In this document: positions 33,836 to 45,058 of the stretch, piece by piece
Layout: each line of letters begins with the position of its first letter
Numbering within the stretch: position 1 is the stretch's first letter
NCBI GenBank assembly: GCA_033032865.1
Contig: JAWHQI010000019.1
Coordinates: 8,102,001 to 8,166,000, forward strand
DNA from: Dactylorhiza incarnata
Taxonomy: Eukaryota; Streptophyta; Magnoliopsida; Asparagales; Orchidaceae
Length of the DNA: 64,000 nt
Reading direction: 5' to 3'
The notes under the pieces: model-generated
What the model was told of the DNA's origin: nothing
Databases searched by the model: none
Seen by the model: only the letters and a program-made list of their open reading frames with translations
Position numbers and translations under genes: made by a program

Positions 33836-34664
33836 AGCAAAAACTTCCTTATTTAATTTTTTATTTTTTTCAAAAGAATTTTATTTTCAGTTTTAAGTAG
33901 ATCATGATCTTTTAAAGTTTTGCCAAAAGATTTGCAAGTTCTTAAATATTGAGAATAAAGATCATCATAGTTAGAGGTGATTACCTCAGTGTCACTTTGG
34001 ACACTGCACTCGTCGTCAGTTGATTCATTGCTTTTCCCCATGAGGCACAAGTTTGCCTCATCATCATCGCTTGTGCTTGATATACTCGAGCATCCGGAGG
34101 AAGAGTCATCCCATGTTGCAGCTTTTAGGACTTTCTTCTTCTCCTTTCCTTTAGCCCTTTTTCCTTTGCGCTCCTTCAAGTATTTTGGGAATTGACTTCT
34201 AATATGCCTGGTCTTCCTACAGTGGAAGCACTCAGGAGGTGGCCGCTCTTCATCGTCGTCACTAGACAAGGATTTCTTCTTCTCTCTTTTGGATGAGGAG
34301 CCTTTGCGGAAAAATTTCCGGAAGGTGTTTCTCCTTTCTGGATTTTTCATGAATTTAGTGAACTCTCCTCGTCATCTTCCTCGTCGTCATCTTCTTTTCT
34401 TGACTTCAGTGCCAAGGATTTCTTCTTCGGCTCCTTGTTGTACTCCTCTTCTTGAATCTTGAGTTCTACCTCATGGGTTTTGAGGTTCCCAATGAGGCTC
34501 TCAATTTGGAGCCGCCTAAGATCATGCAATTCGGAAATCAGTGTCACCTTTGGATTAAACTTTGGTGGGAGTGATCGTAGAAGATTTCTCATGAAGTCGC
34601 CATTTGAAAACGTTTTTCCAAGAATTTTAGAGGCATTGACCATCTTGGTGAAACGAGTGTACAT
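33836..34664 (-). pseudogene. Sirevirus-like gag, central part with first zinc knuckle
   Basis: Two overlapping frames (34347-34664 and 33853-34350). The first has MYTRFTKMVNASKILGKTFS, LRSLPPKFNPKVTLISE and IESLIGNLKTHEVELK, the UBN2 gag C-terminal half. The second has ECFHCRKTRHIRSQF, a zinc knuckle in which the Gly before His is Arg and the last Cys is Phe, then a basic stretch and an acidic/serine-rich stretch. The copy at 53701 has intact ligands, so the losses are decay. Confidence 0.88.
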
Positions 34665-35101
34665 GGAATTGACATCAGATCCATCCTGAACCTCTCAAAT
34701 TCAGATTCCAATTGAAATAGCTTTGAGTCTTTGACCTGCGAGGTACCTTCATGAGTTATTTCTAATAAGTTCCAAATATCATAAGCAGATTCACATGCAC
34801 TGACTCTTTTAAATTCAGTCCTATCAAGAGCACAGAACAAAGCATTCATCGCTTTCGCATTATTGTTACACCTAGTCTTATCTCCATCGTCCCATTTATC
34901 CCTAAGTTTTTCATTGGTTACTTCTCCAACAATGTATGTGGGAGAAGTGTATGGAGTTTCAACACATGCCCATACATCAAGATCTAGGTTTATCAGAAAA
35001 CAACGCTTACGCGTTCTCCAGTAATTATAATCAGTTCCAGTAAACAACGGAGGTCTACTTATTCCCTGCCCCTCATGGGAAGCAAGATCACGGAGCGCCA
35101 T
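34589..35101 (-). pseudogene. Sirevirus-like gag, N-terminal part
   Basis: ATG at 35099-35101, 32 bases after the primer-binding site. MALRDLASHEGQGISRPPLF is followed by DYNYWRTRKRCFLINLDLDV and the UBN2 signature (NNNAKAMNALFCALDRTEFK, YDIWNLLEITHEGTSQVKDS). The frame is lost near 34680, after FQLESEFERF. The homologous start in the plus-strand copy is at 52809. Confidence 0.92.
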
Positions 35102-35132
35102 TATTCCCGGTTGTTAGACCGAATTGGAATAA

Positions 35133-35150
35133 CCTAGCTCTGATACCACT
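35133..35150 (-). other. primer-binding site, initiator-Met type
   Basis: The reverse complement reads AGTGGTATCAGAGCTAGG and directly abuts the 5' LTR at 35151. It is identical to the site at 52760-52777 of the sister element. Confidence 0.93.
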
Positions 35151-36589
35151 TGTTGGATCTGTAGGCGCCCTTAGAGGGGGGGGGGGGAGGATGAATAAGG
35201 GATTTTAAAATTTCAGATATTATGAGAGAAAATAATTCTCAGACACTACCGCCAGCGGTAGTGTTAACGCTCGGCATTAGCAATAGTGAGAATACTTTTA
35301 CGTTTGAACAATGAAAATCACAGAGTACGACTCAGAGATGAAACAATAAACATATTTTCATTAATCATCAACTGGAAATAAATACAATTACAAAACTTTT
35401 CCCAATAACGCTTGGAAAGAGGCGACCAATGAAAACTCTTTTGGTTTTCTATACGACCCTTCTCCCAAGGACCGGTTGGCTTTAGCCTATTTCTCCCTAG
35501 ACAAGGCCTCAAGCCGCTCTAGCCCTTCCCTCACCGGAAAGGCCTCAAGCACTCCCTAGATCTACACCTTTGACCTAGTCGCCGTGTGGCGAGTTCCTCC
35601 CTAAGCCCCTAAAGACCTAGTCGTCGTGTGGCGAATTCCTCTAACGAACACAAGATATGAAGGTAACAATTTGAAAAACTAAAAACAAGACAAGAACTAA
35701 AAACTCCCTCAAAGAGAAGAAATTGATGTCGATGTAGATGCGACTGAATCGGTCTTCAAGTTCTTTTGCATTCACGAACGTTGACGGAGTACTTTGGGCT
35801 GCTTCTCAAGGCTCTCACGAATGTTCGGAAAATATGACTTTAATTTCTTCAACAACCAGCAACAATCGGAGGAGGCGCACATCTTTAATTACATTCGGCC
35901 ACGGTAGCATTAATGCCCAGCGTTAGCCACATGATCAAACACACGCCTTGTGGCCATTTTGGCAACTTCTGAGCGCCAACCATCGAGATCATCCTAGTGC
36001 GCCGCGGTAGTGCATGAATTTCGTCGACCGGCATCTTAATTTCGTCGATCCACTAACGCCCGTGGTAATTAGTCATTTTCGTCAATCTCAATCTGGTTCG
36101 TCGAACGGAATTTCATCGATCTCAATCTGGTTTGTCAAACAAAATTTTGTCGATCTCAATCTGGTTCGTCGAACGGAATTTCGTCGATCTCAATCTGGTT
36201 CGTCGAATGGAATTTTGTCGATCTCAATCTGGTTCGTCGAACGCAACATGCAGTTCGTCAAGCGCAGGATTCCTTCTCAGTTGTTGTTAGCGCCAGCGGT
36301 AGGATTAACGCGGCGCGATAGAGCTTTCAGATCTTCTCAGCGGTTTTGTCTCAGCGGTTTCGTCTCAGTGGTTTCGTCTCAGCCGTTTCATCTCAGCGGT
36401 TTCGTCTCAGCGGTTTCGTTAGTATGAGCACCAACAGTAAGGTTAGCACGGCGCAGTAGCAACAACACACAACACCATGGAGATTTGAAAGCACAGAATC
36501 CTGCATACTATAAACACAAAACAAGTATAATCAAATACAATAGGATTTGTTATTGTCAAACAAAGAGATGCGGAAAGCATGTTCCAACA
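35151..36589 (-). repeat. 5' LTR of Sirevirus-like element
   Basis: 1439 bp, starting TGTTGGATCTGTAGGCGCCC, with the same motif content as 19474-20884: a G-run at about 35176, a CCGCCAGCGGTAG...GTTAACGC motif at about 35249, a TTCGTCGA/ATCTCAATCTGG array at 36080-36245 and a TCTCAGCGGTTTCG array at about 36335-36420. The TTCGTCGA array has a different copy number from the other LTR. It ends ATGTTCCAACA before the TSD TGTTC. Confidence 0.92.
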
Positions 36590-38847
36590 TGTTCTTCCCG
36601 TCAACTTTTGCTTAGTCCTTTCCAGTCGACTTGTCTTAGCTCTTCCCGTCGACTGTTGGCTTAATCCTTCCTGTCGATTTGTCTTAAATCTTCCCGTCGA
36701 CTTGCCTTATTCTTCCCGTCGACTTTTACTTGGCTTTCTTTAGTCATCTTTGCTAGAGCCTTTTCCCGTCGATATCGAGTAGGCTTCCCGTCGGTATCGA
36801 GCAGTCTTTCCCAGGCCTTAGCCTTATCTGAGTTTTTTGGTTGTCTTCTGCTGATCGGCAGGTATTCCTGCTGATCGATGGGACCGCCTGTAGATCGACG
36901 GGACAGCTAGTCGACTTCTTCTTAACCCATTTTTTCTGTCGATTAAGGATTTAACTTTCCGTCGACCTGAATTTATATATATCTTCCCATCGAATTTCTT
37001 GTGTTTTCCCATTGATTTTATCGACCTTTCCCATCGACTTTGACATAAAGTCTTCCAGTAAATTTTGATTATGTTTTTCTTGTCGACTTTGATATAAGTC
37101 TTTCCCGTCGACTTTTGTTAAGTCTTTTCCCGTCAACCTTTGATAAGTTTTCTGTCGATTTCTTCGCTTATTCTGAATTGTTTCCTCATGTATTTATATG
37201 TTCTTTTGTTGGGTGTTCCCGGGTATCTTAAGCGATGTATTCAAGTATTTTAAGTCCTTTTGTTGAAGCCTTTAGATGAAGCAATGCTTTATTCGCTATG
37301 TTGTCCTGTAATTGTTAAGTGATCATTTATGGTGTCTTTTTGTGGCTTTCATTGTATGGTTTTGAGGCGATCGATAGGAGTCAAGTTAGACTCACCGAGT
37401 GTTTTCTGTTGACCCGTTGAGTTTTATTCTGGTGTTTGGCCTCAGTGTTAAGCTTATCTTTGTCTTGTTCCGACACCAAGCCTTGCATGGTGTCGGCTTG
37501 CTGAAATCTTCAACCTTGTTGTAAGTTGAGTTTTGATCTTAGGTTTAAATGTTGAATCTCGTGCTTGTTGATTCTCTCATCTTGAGTTGTGGTTAAAATC
37601 ATCCAAACTTATGTTTTTCCTGCCTAGCACTCTTTTATTTGGCCTGTTGGATTTAAAGAGCGATGTTAGCTCTGTTGGATATTGGGAGCCAGGTATGCCA
37701 CAACACCCCTGATTTCGTTAATTTTGGGCTAAGGTTGGCAGTGGATAAAGGACCGCAACCACGATGCTCGTTTGTGGATCATACACCCGAGGCCTTGTGT
37801 TTTGCCTGACGTTAAATGATGTCTCTTCTTGAGCTGATCAGTCTCAAATGCTTTAGCATATATGCTTATATATGTGTATTATTGTATTTTATATGACCAT
37901 CACCTCTGAGCCGCAGGGACGGACACGTGGTTGGCTTTGATTAGTTTGGCTATTACTTTGGTGCAGGATTTTCTCTTACCGACTGCACTCGTTTGAGCTG
38001 GCTGGGGTTGTTGTAAGCTAATAAATGCTTATCTTTTTAGTTCTCTTTTCTTCAATTTATTGTTTTGATTGCTGCTAACCCTTGTGTAGAAATCTTGGTT
38101 TTGTTTGCTGCCACTTGCACTTTCTTGCTGAGGCATTCTTTTCTTTTGAATGTCTCAGGCTCGGAGCTGTAGCGGTTCAGGTAGTTTAGTTGGTGTTTTT
38201 CGGAGCGGCGGATAGTTGCAGTTGTCCGCCTCCCCCTCACGGTTGTGAGGTAGTCATTTCTTTTGTTTCAACTTAGTCTTATACCTTACTTTCTATGGGC
38301 TCGTGTCAGTTGTTGACGCCCATAGCTTTAGTTTTCTGGTGTTAGATTACTTGTTAGCTTTTCTGATGTTACTTGCTAGTCAGTTTATATACTTGCTATC
38401 TGGGAAGTTTTATGTTATGATGCATGCGTTATTTTATGTATAGAAAATGACATTCTTGCATAGCAGGATATTAAGTAAATAACACCTATTTTGAAAATCG
38501 TAGAGAATCCTTTCCTTATTTATACTAAACTTGGATATATGCATATCATTTCTAGAATGTTGATTTTCATGCTCATGTAGGCTAAATTGAACCTATTTTT
38601 CCGCCGCGTATATATAGTTTTCTACTGTGGACTAGTTGATCCACTGGACCGAGGGACACGGTCTTAAGCTAAAAATGTAAATTCTTTTTATTTAACTCAA
38701 TCATATTCAAGTCTTTTATAAAGATTCGCAAGGAGTGTTTTCCTGAGCGTCTGTAGTTGTCCCCTGCAGGACGTGGCATCATAACATGTATTTTCGCCTG
38801 TCTCTGATAATATTTATTAAATTCATGGGAAAATGTGGGTTGTGACA
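36590..38847 (+). repeat. right part of the gypsy solo LTR
   Basis: The first 640 bp finish the third 1.25-kb unit (CCCGTCGACTT minisatellite). The remaining 1.6 kb (37227-38847) is single-copy LTR sequence ending GTGGGTTGTGACA. No ORF with a domain is seen. Confidence 0.75.
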
Positions 38848-39613
38848 AAGCTGTTAAAGCAGCCTGCCTGATGGCATTAAGAATCTCCTCAGATGAAGAA
38901 GAAGAACTTGTATCACTATTTGATAATTTTGATTTTGACTCTGATGAATTTAAATGTGCTTTAAAGAATTCTACAATGATCATCTAGAGGTACAAAAAGA
39001 AATAGAAATAATTAGGGTAGAATTAGAGAACCTTAAGAAAGATGATTTATATCTAAAAAATCAGGATTTAATAGATGAGATTCATAATAAGGAATCAGAA
39101 CTAATTGACATAAGAAATGAAAATATAAAACTAAAGGAAGAGCTAACAAAGGCAAAGACCTTTAAAGACTTACTCAATGGGAGGAGTCAAAAGCTCAAGG
39201 GTATTACACAAAATCACTCTATGAGATTTAGACACCTAAGTTTAGGAGTAGAGTCATCCACTAACACAGATGTCCCTAGTAGACCAGCCTGGAAAAATCT
39301 AGTTAGATTTATTAGACCTAGTGACTTTCAAACAAGTAAGAGGAGTGCAATAATTGAGGATCAAGATAATAATAAAACTGCTAAAATCATTATATTTAAT
39401 AAAGCAAACTCTAATAGTGAGAAAAGATCTCTAGGGAAAATCAATCCAAACAAACCAATGAATCTAAATAAAAAGGGTGTTATAAAAAGGAAAATTGTTA
39501 GGCACTCTGCTGATTTATTATATTTTGATACATTCTATACACATTTTAAGTACCAATATAATAAACCTAGATTTGATAAACTCATTCTCTGCCATCCAAT
39601 AAGGATATCATGA
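38848..39613 (+). pseudogene. copia A gag, C-terminal coiled-coil part (resumed)
   Basis: Continues the reading broken at 15612: an ACLMALRISSDEEEELVSLF-type acidic start, then from 38954 a 219-residue frame. It holds a Lys/Glu/Leu-rich predicted coiled coil (QKEIEIIRVELENLKKDD, ELIDIRNENIKLKEELTKAK) and ends in an Asn/Lys-rich region at TGA 39611. A coiled coil near the gag C-terminus fits Sirevirus-type gag. A frameshift lies near 38954-38980. Confidence 0.75.
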
Positions 39614-40192
39614 AAGACCCTTCTATTCTTTCATAGAACCTTATACTGTTTGAGTTACATGTGCAAGAAACTTAGAGTTCTTTTCTCAGAGAAAGTGATG
39701 GGAAAAGAAAGAAGTAGATAATCAATAATGAACTACATGCAAAGAGGGTAATCTGTAAGACCCCCTCCCATCCCGGAACACAGACACATGATACGGAAAA
39801 AATCTACTTCTTACTTAGAGATTTGGATTTAAGAAAAGCGAAGAGATTGATGATGTTTTCCAAAACTATATCCGATGAAGGAAAGTGTACCTTATCGTCT
39901 ATAATATATAATATTTTGAAAATACCAAGGTCATATTCCTCAGGGCGCATTGATTACTTCTACTTTGAGGAGATCACTATTATCTTATCTAATGATTTTT
40001 TAGGGATTGTTTTACTCAACTAAAAGAGATAATTTGCAAACTAAAGAAGGTTTTAAACGATGGTAAAATGTATTAGTGCTCGATCTAAAGTCACCTTGGA
40101 GTGAGAATAATCAAGAGAAGACAAAAATAATTCTAATTCCATTTAAGTAAACTACTTGACCATGGAGGTTCCCGAAGCTTGAACATGCCTCT
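39614..40192 (+). other. unassigned remnant between copia A and copia B
   Basis: No domain is recognised. A 66-residue frame (39823-40023) continues upstream without a start (LRDLDLRKAKRLMMFSKTIS) and could be a remnant of a later part of copia A. GACCCCCTCCC at 39760 is pyrimidine-rich but not clearly a polypurine tract. Confidence 0.4.
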
Positions 40193-41958
40193 TGTTGGGA
40201 ACAATGCCCAGCAGTGTTCCTGATTTGAAGAAGTGCTCAGTCTAATGGTAAGTACAAAGTTGTATTTAATGCTTTATTTAGTACATGCTTGTAGAGATCA
40301 GACAATATGTCTAGTACTTTAATAACTTCACTAAGTACAATATCGTCGAAAAGGACTGGACATATCGTCGAAAAAGTATGCATGTTGTCAGAATGATGTG
40401 CAGAGCAAAGCAGAAGGATCATGTCGGTTATTGTCGAGATGACATGCACATGATGATATCAGGATGCCAAGATGAAGGAAGAATACTTAAGTACGAGTGC
40501 AAGACAATGTCGACAACATCGTCATAAAGAAGCCTTGATGTCGAAAAAGCTAAGCAGGGTGATGTCGACAATATCATAGTAAAGAAGCCATATCGTTGAA
40601 AAGGCAAAGAAATACTGATATCGATGATATCATCGTAAAGAAGGCTTGACATCGAGAAGGACAAGGAAGCAGTAATGAAGACAGCAGTTGCTGAAGAATA
40701 GCTTATCGACTTAATGGTGATTATTTTGTCAATAATACAATGTGGTGTTTCAACATCATGAACAAGACATCGAGCAGTCAAGATTACACCGACATCAGTT
40801 AGATGACTTCATATCGTCTTAAGGGCAAGTGAAGAAGGGATGTCCCGTATCGTCGAGATATCCTTGTCTGAAGAAGAAGAAGAAAGAAGACTTGAAGATC
40901 TGTCCAAAGTCCAAGACAACGACAAGCTCTATCATCGAGATATTGTCCATGTCGTCGCAACGATGGAAAAATCGTCGAGACAGAGTCAATAGTTGCTAGA
41001 TGCACTGTCAGAATTTAATATCGCAGCCTGATTGTCCAATCAACGCGTGCTCTTAAAGTATGGGAGTCTGACATTAAAGGACATCATAGGAGACCGTTGG
41101 ATGGCTCCTCCGTCCTATAAAAGGGAATATTGGATGGCCTAAAATATCTCTCGAAACCAAGAACGAAAAAGTATCTCGCTGAGCATATCAATAAAACAGG
41201 CAAAGTTGCGGAGAAGAATCAAGAAGAAGAAGAGAACAAAACACACATCTTATGTTCTCTAAGAATCAGTCAATTAGCATCGACTGAAAAGAATCGTTCG
41301 AGTTTCAAGAAGGATTGAAGAAGATCTGTGCTATCAAGGTTCAAATCAGAAGCATCTTCTTCAAGACAAGAAGCCAATCTCCATCATGCAGTAGAATCTT
41401 TAGTTACTTTTCTCTGTAAGCCTTGCGGGCCAAAAACTGTAGGATCTGTTTACAGATCTGAGTGTAGAGCTTACGGGCTTGAGAACTGTGAGGCTTGAGG
41501 GCCAGGGCAATGGACTTGCTGGTCCGATCGTGTCGAGCTTGCAGGCTTGAGAACTGTGAGGCTTGAGGGCCAGGGCAGTGGACTTGCGGGTACAAGAGGC
41601 AAGAGTTGCGGGTCTGTGTTGTGTAGGGCTTGAGGGCCTGAGTGTGGGGTTTGCGGACCTGAGTGCAGTAGGAGCTTGCAAGCTTAGGCTGTAGGACTTG
41701 CGGGTTCGAGTTGTAAGGCTTGCGGGACGGAGACATTGGCGGAGTTTGCCGAGCCTAGCACACTGCTAGGTAGGCGTAAAGGGACAGAGGGCTACTTAAG
41801 ACACATCATCTTGAGGAATCTCTATAAATCTTTGTGTGTTTTCTATGTTATGCTTTTTACTTCACAATCCAACAAACCAGAAAACAAGAACACCGAAGAG
41901 GGTCAAAGTAATTTGAAATACCTATTCACCCCCCTCTAGGTGATAAGTTGACACCCCA
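40193..41958 (+). repeat. 5' LTR of copia B
   Basis: Starts TGTTGGGAACAATGCCC and ends close to the primer-binding site at 41970; the exact end (about 41953-41968) is uncertain. U3 carries about ten ATCGTCGA(A/G)A motifs (40344-40980), the TATA box is at 41114, and R/U5 has repeated GCTTG.GGGCTTGAG..CTGTGAGG units (41470-41720). The U5 end CCTATTCACCCCCCTCTAGGTGAT resembles that of 13400-13430, so the two LTRs are related families. Confidence 0.8.
41114..41123 (+). promoter_or_regulatory. TATA box of copia B LTR
   Basis: CCTATAAAAGGG, about 920 bp into the LTR and just downstream of the ATCGTCGA motif cluster. Confidence 0.75.
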
Positions 41959-41969
41959 TAACTAAAAAT

Positions 41970-41985
41970 TGGTATCAGAGCGAGG
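41970..41985 (+). other. primer-binding site, initiator-Met type (copia B)
   Basis: TGGTATCAGAGCGAGG, complementary to the initiator tRNA-Met 3' end, a few bases after the LTR. Confidence 0.9.
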
Positions 41986-42028
41986 TTGTTCAAAGAAAGC
42001 TTAATAACTTGAATAGATCTGCTATTGG

Positions 42029-42928
42029 GTGTGTCAAATCAACTGCTTATCATATCCTAACTCTATGGAGAAAGCCAGAAGATCTGACATCAGGAAGTTC
42101 AGATCCTTAAGTGAAAGCAGCTGGAGCTCCTCCTGTACTAATGAGGAAAGATTCATGGGGACCAGTGCCATAGGGATCAGAGCACCCCTAACTCCTTCAG
42201 ACAGCGAATCTGATGATGAAGAATGCTCTGTGGCAGGAAGAAGGATAAGAGCACCCATCACTTCCTCAAACTGTGAATCTGACGATGAAGAGATTTATGG
42301 GCTGGTAGCTTTATCCAACAAAGAAAATCATGATGAATCACATCATGATCAGGTATGCATCACTCACACACCTTTACTACCTGCTTCAATTAAAAAGGCC
42401 AAGAATGCATCGGATGATCATTCATCATTTGGATATGATGAAGAAAACTTCTCATCATGCAACAACAAGGATCATACTGATCTAATTGAGCAGTTTGGTG
42501 ATCTCTTAGCTACTCTGAAAAGGAGCAAGAAGCTTGTTAGGAAGCAAGCCAAGGAGCTTGAATCACTCAGTCCTATTAAGACTGAGATGAATGAGAAATT
42601 GGGTATGTCACACAATGAGGGCACCAATTCCTGTGAGCTCAAGAAGATCATAATCAAGCTTTCTGATGAGAAGAATCAAAAGGATGAACTCATAAAGAGA
42701 CTTGAGAATGATCTTCTCAAGGAAAATAATTTAGTGGCTCAATTCTCCAAGCCCAGATTTATACTGCCCATTATTGACACCTTCCCCTCTTATAAAAGTA
42801 GGAGAGGATTGGGCTTTAAGGAAGGGAATGGAGGAAATGTCAAGGCTATATCTGAGCCTCATACCACCTTTCAGAAGGTAGTGATTCCCCCAAACATATA
42901 TGACCATGACAGTGTCTATGGTCACTAG
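42029..42928 (+). pseudogene. copia B gag-like, acidic and coiled-coil part
   Basis: A 299-residue frame that starts 44 bp after the primer-binding site. Twice it has a SD(S/C)ESDDEE-type acidic block (RIRAPITSSNCESDDEEIYG), then DLIEQFGDLLATLKRSKKLV, KKIIIKLSDEKNQKDELIKR and ENDLLKENNLVAQFSKPRF, a probable coiled coil like the gag C-terminus of Sireviruses. The expected N-terminal UBN2 domain is absent, so the 5' part of gag was deleted. It ends with TAG at 42926. Confidence 0.75.
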
Positions 42929-43735
42929 AAAAATGGGAACTCCTATAGTAGGGGGAGTGCTCCTAACTATGGGAGGAGATAGGGCATGGGGATGAGTGCT
43001 TTGAAGGATCCTCATGAGGAAATACAGATGGCCCATCAAGGACCATTTATGTTTGGTACCTCAGCCCCTACACTCATGGGTAAGGAAGCAACATCTTCCC
43101 AATCCCTCTCAGCAAAGGAGCAGTATGGTAGCTCTAGTATAATCAATTCCCACTTGATCATATCTGATGCCATCAACACCATGTTAGCTACCAAGCTAAC
43201 ATCTGTTGCTAACAAACAGATAAAGTCAAGAAGAAATGATTACACTAGATCAGCTAGTCATCCCCCAGCTGAAAGAGATAGGAAGAACGTTGCTGCCCTC
43301 TCTGCTAAACATAAGCAATCCAATGCCACCTCCTCAAGAAATGTTCAGAAAAGAAGGTACAACATCCATTAATATTGGTGCTGTGGTAGAGTGGGACACT
43401 TTGCTGTTGACTGTTGGCACAACCCAAGTGTACCTAATGCAAAGGAGAGCCTTCCTGCAAGAGCTGGAGTGGGTAGAAATAGTTCTTATTGCCAAACTCT
43501 ATTGGGTTCCTAAGGTATGATAATATCTGTCTTACAGGTATGTCCATTCAGCCAGTCTAAAGTACATAAGGCTGATGGACAATAAGTCATCCAGGGATAA
43601 CACTGGACTACGAAAAATCTCATTACAAACCAAGATGCATTGATCAATGTGGAGAATTCGGAAAAATCCGATGAAAAAGAAGACCTCAAAAAGTAGGGAG
43701 TTGCAAGATTGAGAAAATGCAAAGACTATTACTCT
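42929..43735 (+). pseudogene. copia B gag tail with degenerate zinc knuckle
   Basis: Frame 42986-43372 continues with a low-complexity linker and ends RKRRYNIH-like, followed by TAA. Directly after it reads YWCCGRVGHFAVDC, a CX2CX4HX4C knuckle whose first Cys is Tyr. A second frame (43236-43520) overlaps. The sequence is cut at 43736 by the Tat-like LTR, before any protease. Confidence 0.75.
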
Positions 43736-45010
43736 TGTACAACCCCATATTCGCCGAGTGTACTCCTAAGGGCCCCTTAGAGTCTTATCTGGTAGCATGG
43801 TCCCAGACAGGAAGAGTAGTAGAGGCGAGGGGGCGAGCGGTGGAGGCCTCCCGCACGCCCAGCCCTTGTGGAGGGGCGAGAGGAGGAGGGGCCAGCCCTC
43901 CCTCTCGCCCCACCCCTAGCAGGAGGGGCGAGACCCAGTAGGTAGGGGGAGGGGTGAGCTCCACTCGCCCCGCCCCAAGGTGGGGGGGGGGGCAAGCTCC
44001 ACTCGCCCTGCCCCGAGGGAGGTGGGCGAGCTCCACTCGCCCCGCCCCGAGGTAGAGGGGGGCGAGCTCCACTCGCCCCCACACCTGCCCCAGCAGAGGG
44101 GCAAGACCAGCAGGGGGCTGACCCTGGCTGGGTCTCGCCCAGTCCCAGCAGGGGGGCTAGGGGAGGAGGCCTCCGACCCCCCCTCGCCCCTGCCCCAGCA
44201 GAGGGGCGAGACCAGCAGGGGGCCCACCCTGGCTTGGTCTCGCCCAGCCCTAACAGGGTGGCGATGGGAGGAGGCCTCCGACCCCCCCTCGCCCCCGCCC
44301 CAGCAGGGGGGCAAGACCAGTAGGGGGCCGACCCTGACTGGGTCTCGCCCAGCCCCAGCATGGGGGCGAGGGGAGGCGGCCTCCGACCCCCCTCACCCCC
44401 GCCCCAGCAGAGGGGCAAGAACAGTAGGGGGCCGACCCTGGCTGGGTCTCGCCCAGCCCCAGCAGGGGGGCGAGACCAACAGGGGGCCGACCCCCGGGTC
44501 TCGCCCCACCCCAGTTAGTGGGCTCACCGATCCCCGTGTGGTACCCCCTCTCGCCCAGTTCCGGGGGGGAGGGTTTGGTCTGTGTTTAGCGCTGCAGAAT
44601 AGTGGGATTTGGTTATCCGCAGCCAAATCTGAGAGTATTTTGGTAATCTGATAGGCCAGAGTTTGGTTATTTGCAGCCCAAATCCAGAAATCCTATCAAT
44701 AGGACCAAGGGGCACCATTTGAAAGAAGCTTGTTCTGGCTAGCTCTCTCTTTCTCCCTCTCTCTCCCAAAGTCTCTCTAGTGGGGTGAGGAGAGCCTACA
44801 GTGGTGCCCAAGCCCGGCATTGGCTTGGGAGGTGAAGCGCTCTAAAGATCTTCCGTGTATGTGGTGGGACCTCCCCGCCGAGCCCTTGGTCTAGTTCATA
44901 GTTCCAACACCTTCAACCTAGAGCTCTCCCTTGGGGGGAGTAAGATTTGGCCACCCCTCAACTTGTTGGGGGCCCCGAACTCCATAGAGACCGAGAAATC
45001 GGTTTCAACA
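43736..45010 (+). repeat. 5' LTR of Tat-like element
   Basis: 1275 bp. The central 43800-44560 part is very GC-rich: GGGGCGAG-n5-CTCGCCCC hairpins about every 35-40 bp (43945-44080), then a roughly 118-bp repeat (CCAGCAG.GGGGCGAG...TCGCCCAGCCCCAGCA) about four times. The TATA equivalent is mutated to TATCAATAG (44693) where the other LTR has TATAAATAG. Long ORFs here on both strands (for example 43777-44418 minus, 43980-44651 plus) are repeat artefacts. Confidence 0.88.
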
Positions 45011-45011
45011 T

Positions 45012-45030
45012 TATGGTGCAGTGAGCGTGG
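45012..45030 (+). other. putative primer-binding site
   Basis: TTATGGTGCAGTGAGCGTGG directly follows the LTR end. The same position in the third family member reads TTTTGGTGCGGTGAGCGTGG (63531-63550). Conservation across diverged families supports a tRNA-primer site, but I do not identify the tRNA. Confidence 0.6.
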
Positions 45031-45058
45031 AGTGTGACTAACTCAAGAAACTCTCAAG

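Larger units (their letters stand above)
19474..36589 (-). mobile_element. Sirevirus-like copia element (nested, minus strand)
   Basis: A complete LTR-to-LTR structure: 3' LTR 19474-20884, polypurine tracts, RNase H, RT, integrase, protease, gag, primer-binding site 35133-35150 and 5' LTR 35151-36589. The exact 5-bp TSD TGTTC lies at 19469-19473 and 36590-36594. Without the chromovirus inserted in RT (24124-31260) it is about 10 kb. The long gag with coiled coil, the two zinc knuckles and the repeated polypurine tracts match the Sirevirus (Maximus/SIRE) lineage. All domains are present, but stops and frameshifts break every one. Confidence 0.92.
15613..38847 (+). mobile_element. gypsy-type solo LTR, about 6.1 kb without nested insert
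   Basis: The ends TGTAACGCCCCGAAATTT (15613) and ...GTGGGTTGTGACA (38847) are typical of long plant Ty3/gypsy LTRs. The flanks AAACT (15608-15612) and AAGCT (38848-38852) fit a 5-bp TSD with one change. Removing the nested element 19474-36589 leaves about 6.1 kb with no gag-pol, so it reads as a solo LTR left by LTR-LTR recombination. It interrupts copia A gag and contains a 1.25-kb tandem repeat. Confidence 0.75.

Noticed and set aside
43777..44651. Long ORFs of 213-223 codons on both strands of the GC-rich LTR
   Set aside because: They arise from GC-rich tandem repeats in an LTR, overlap on opposite strands, and have no domain.
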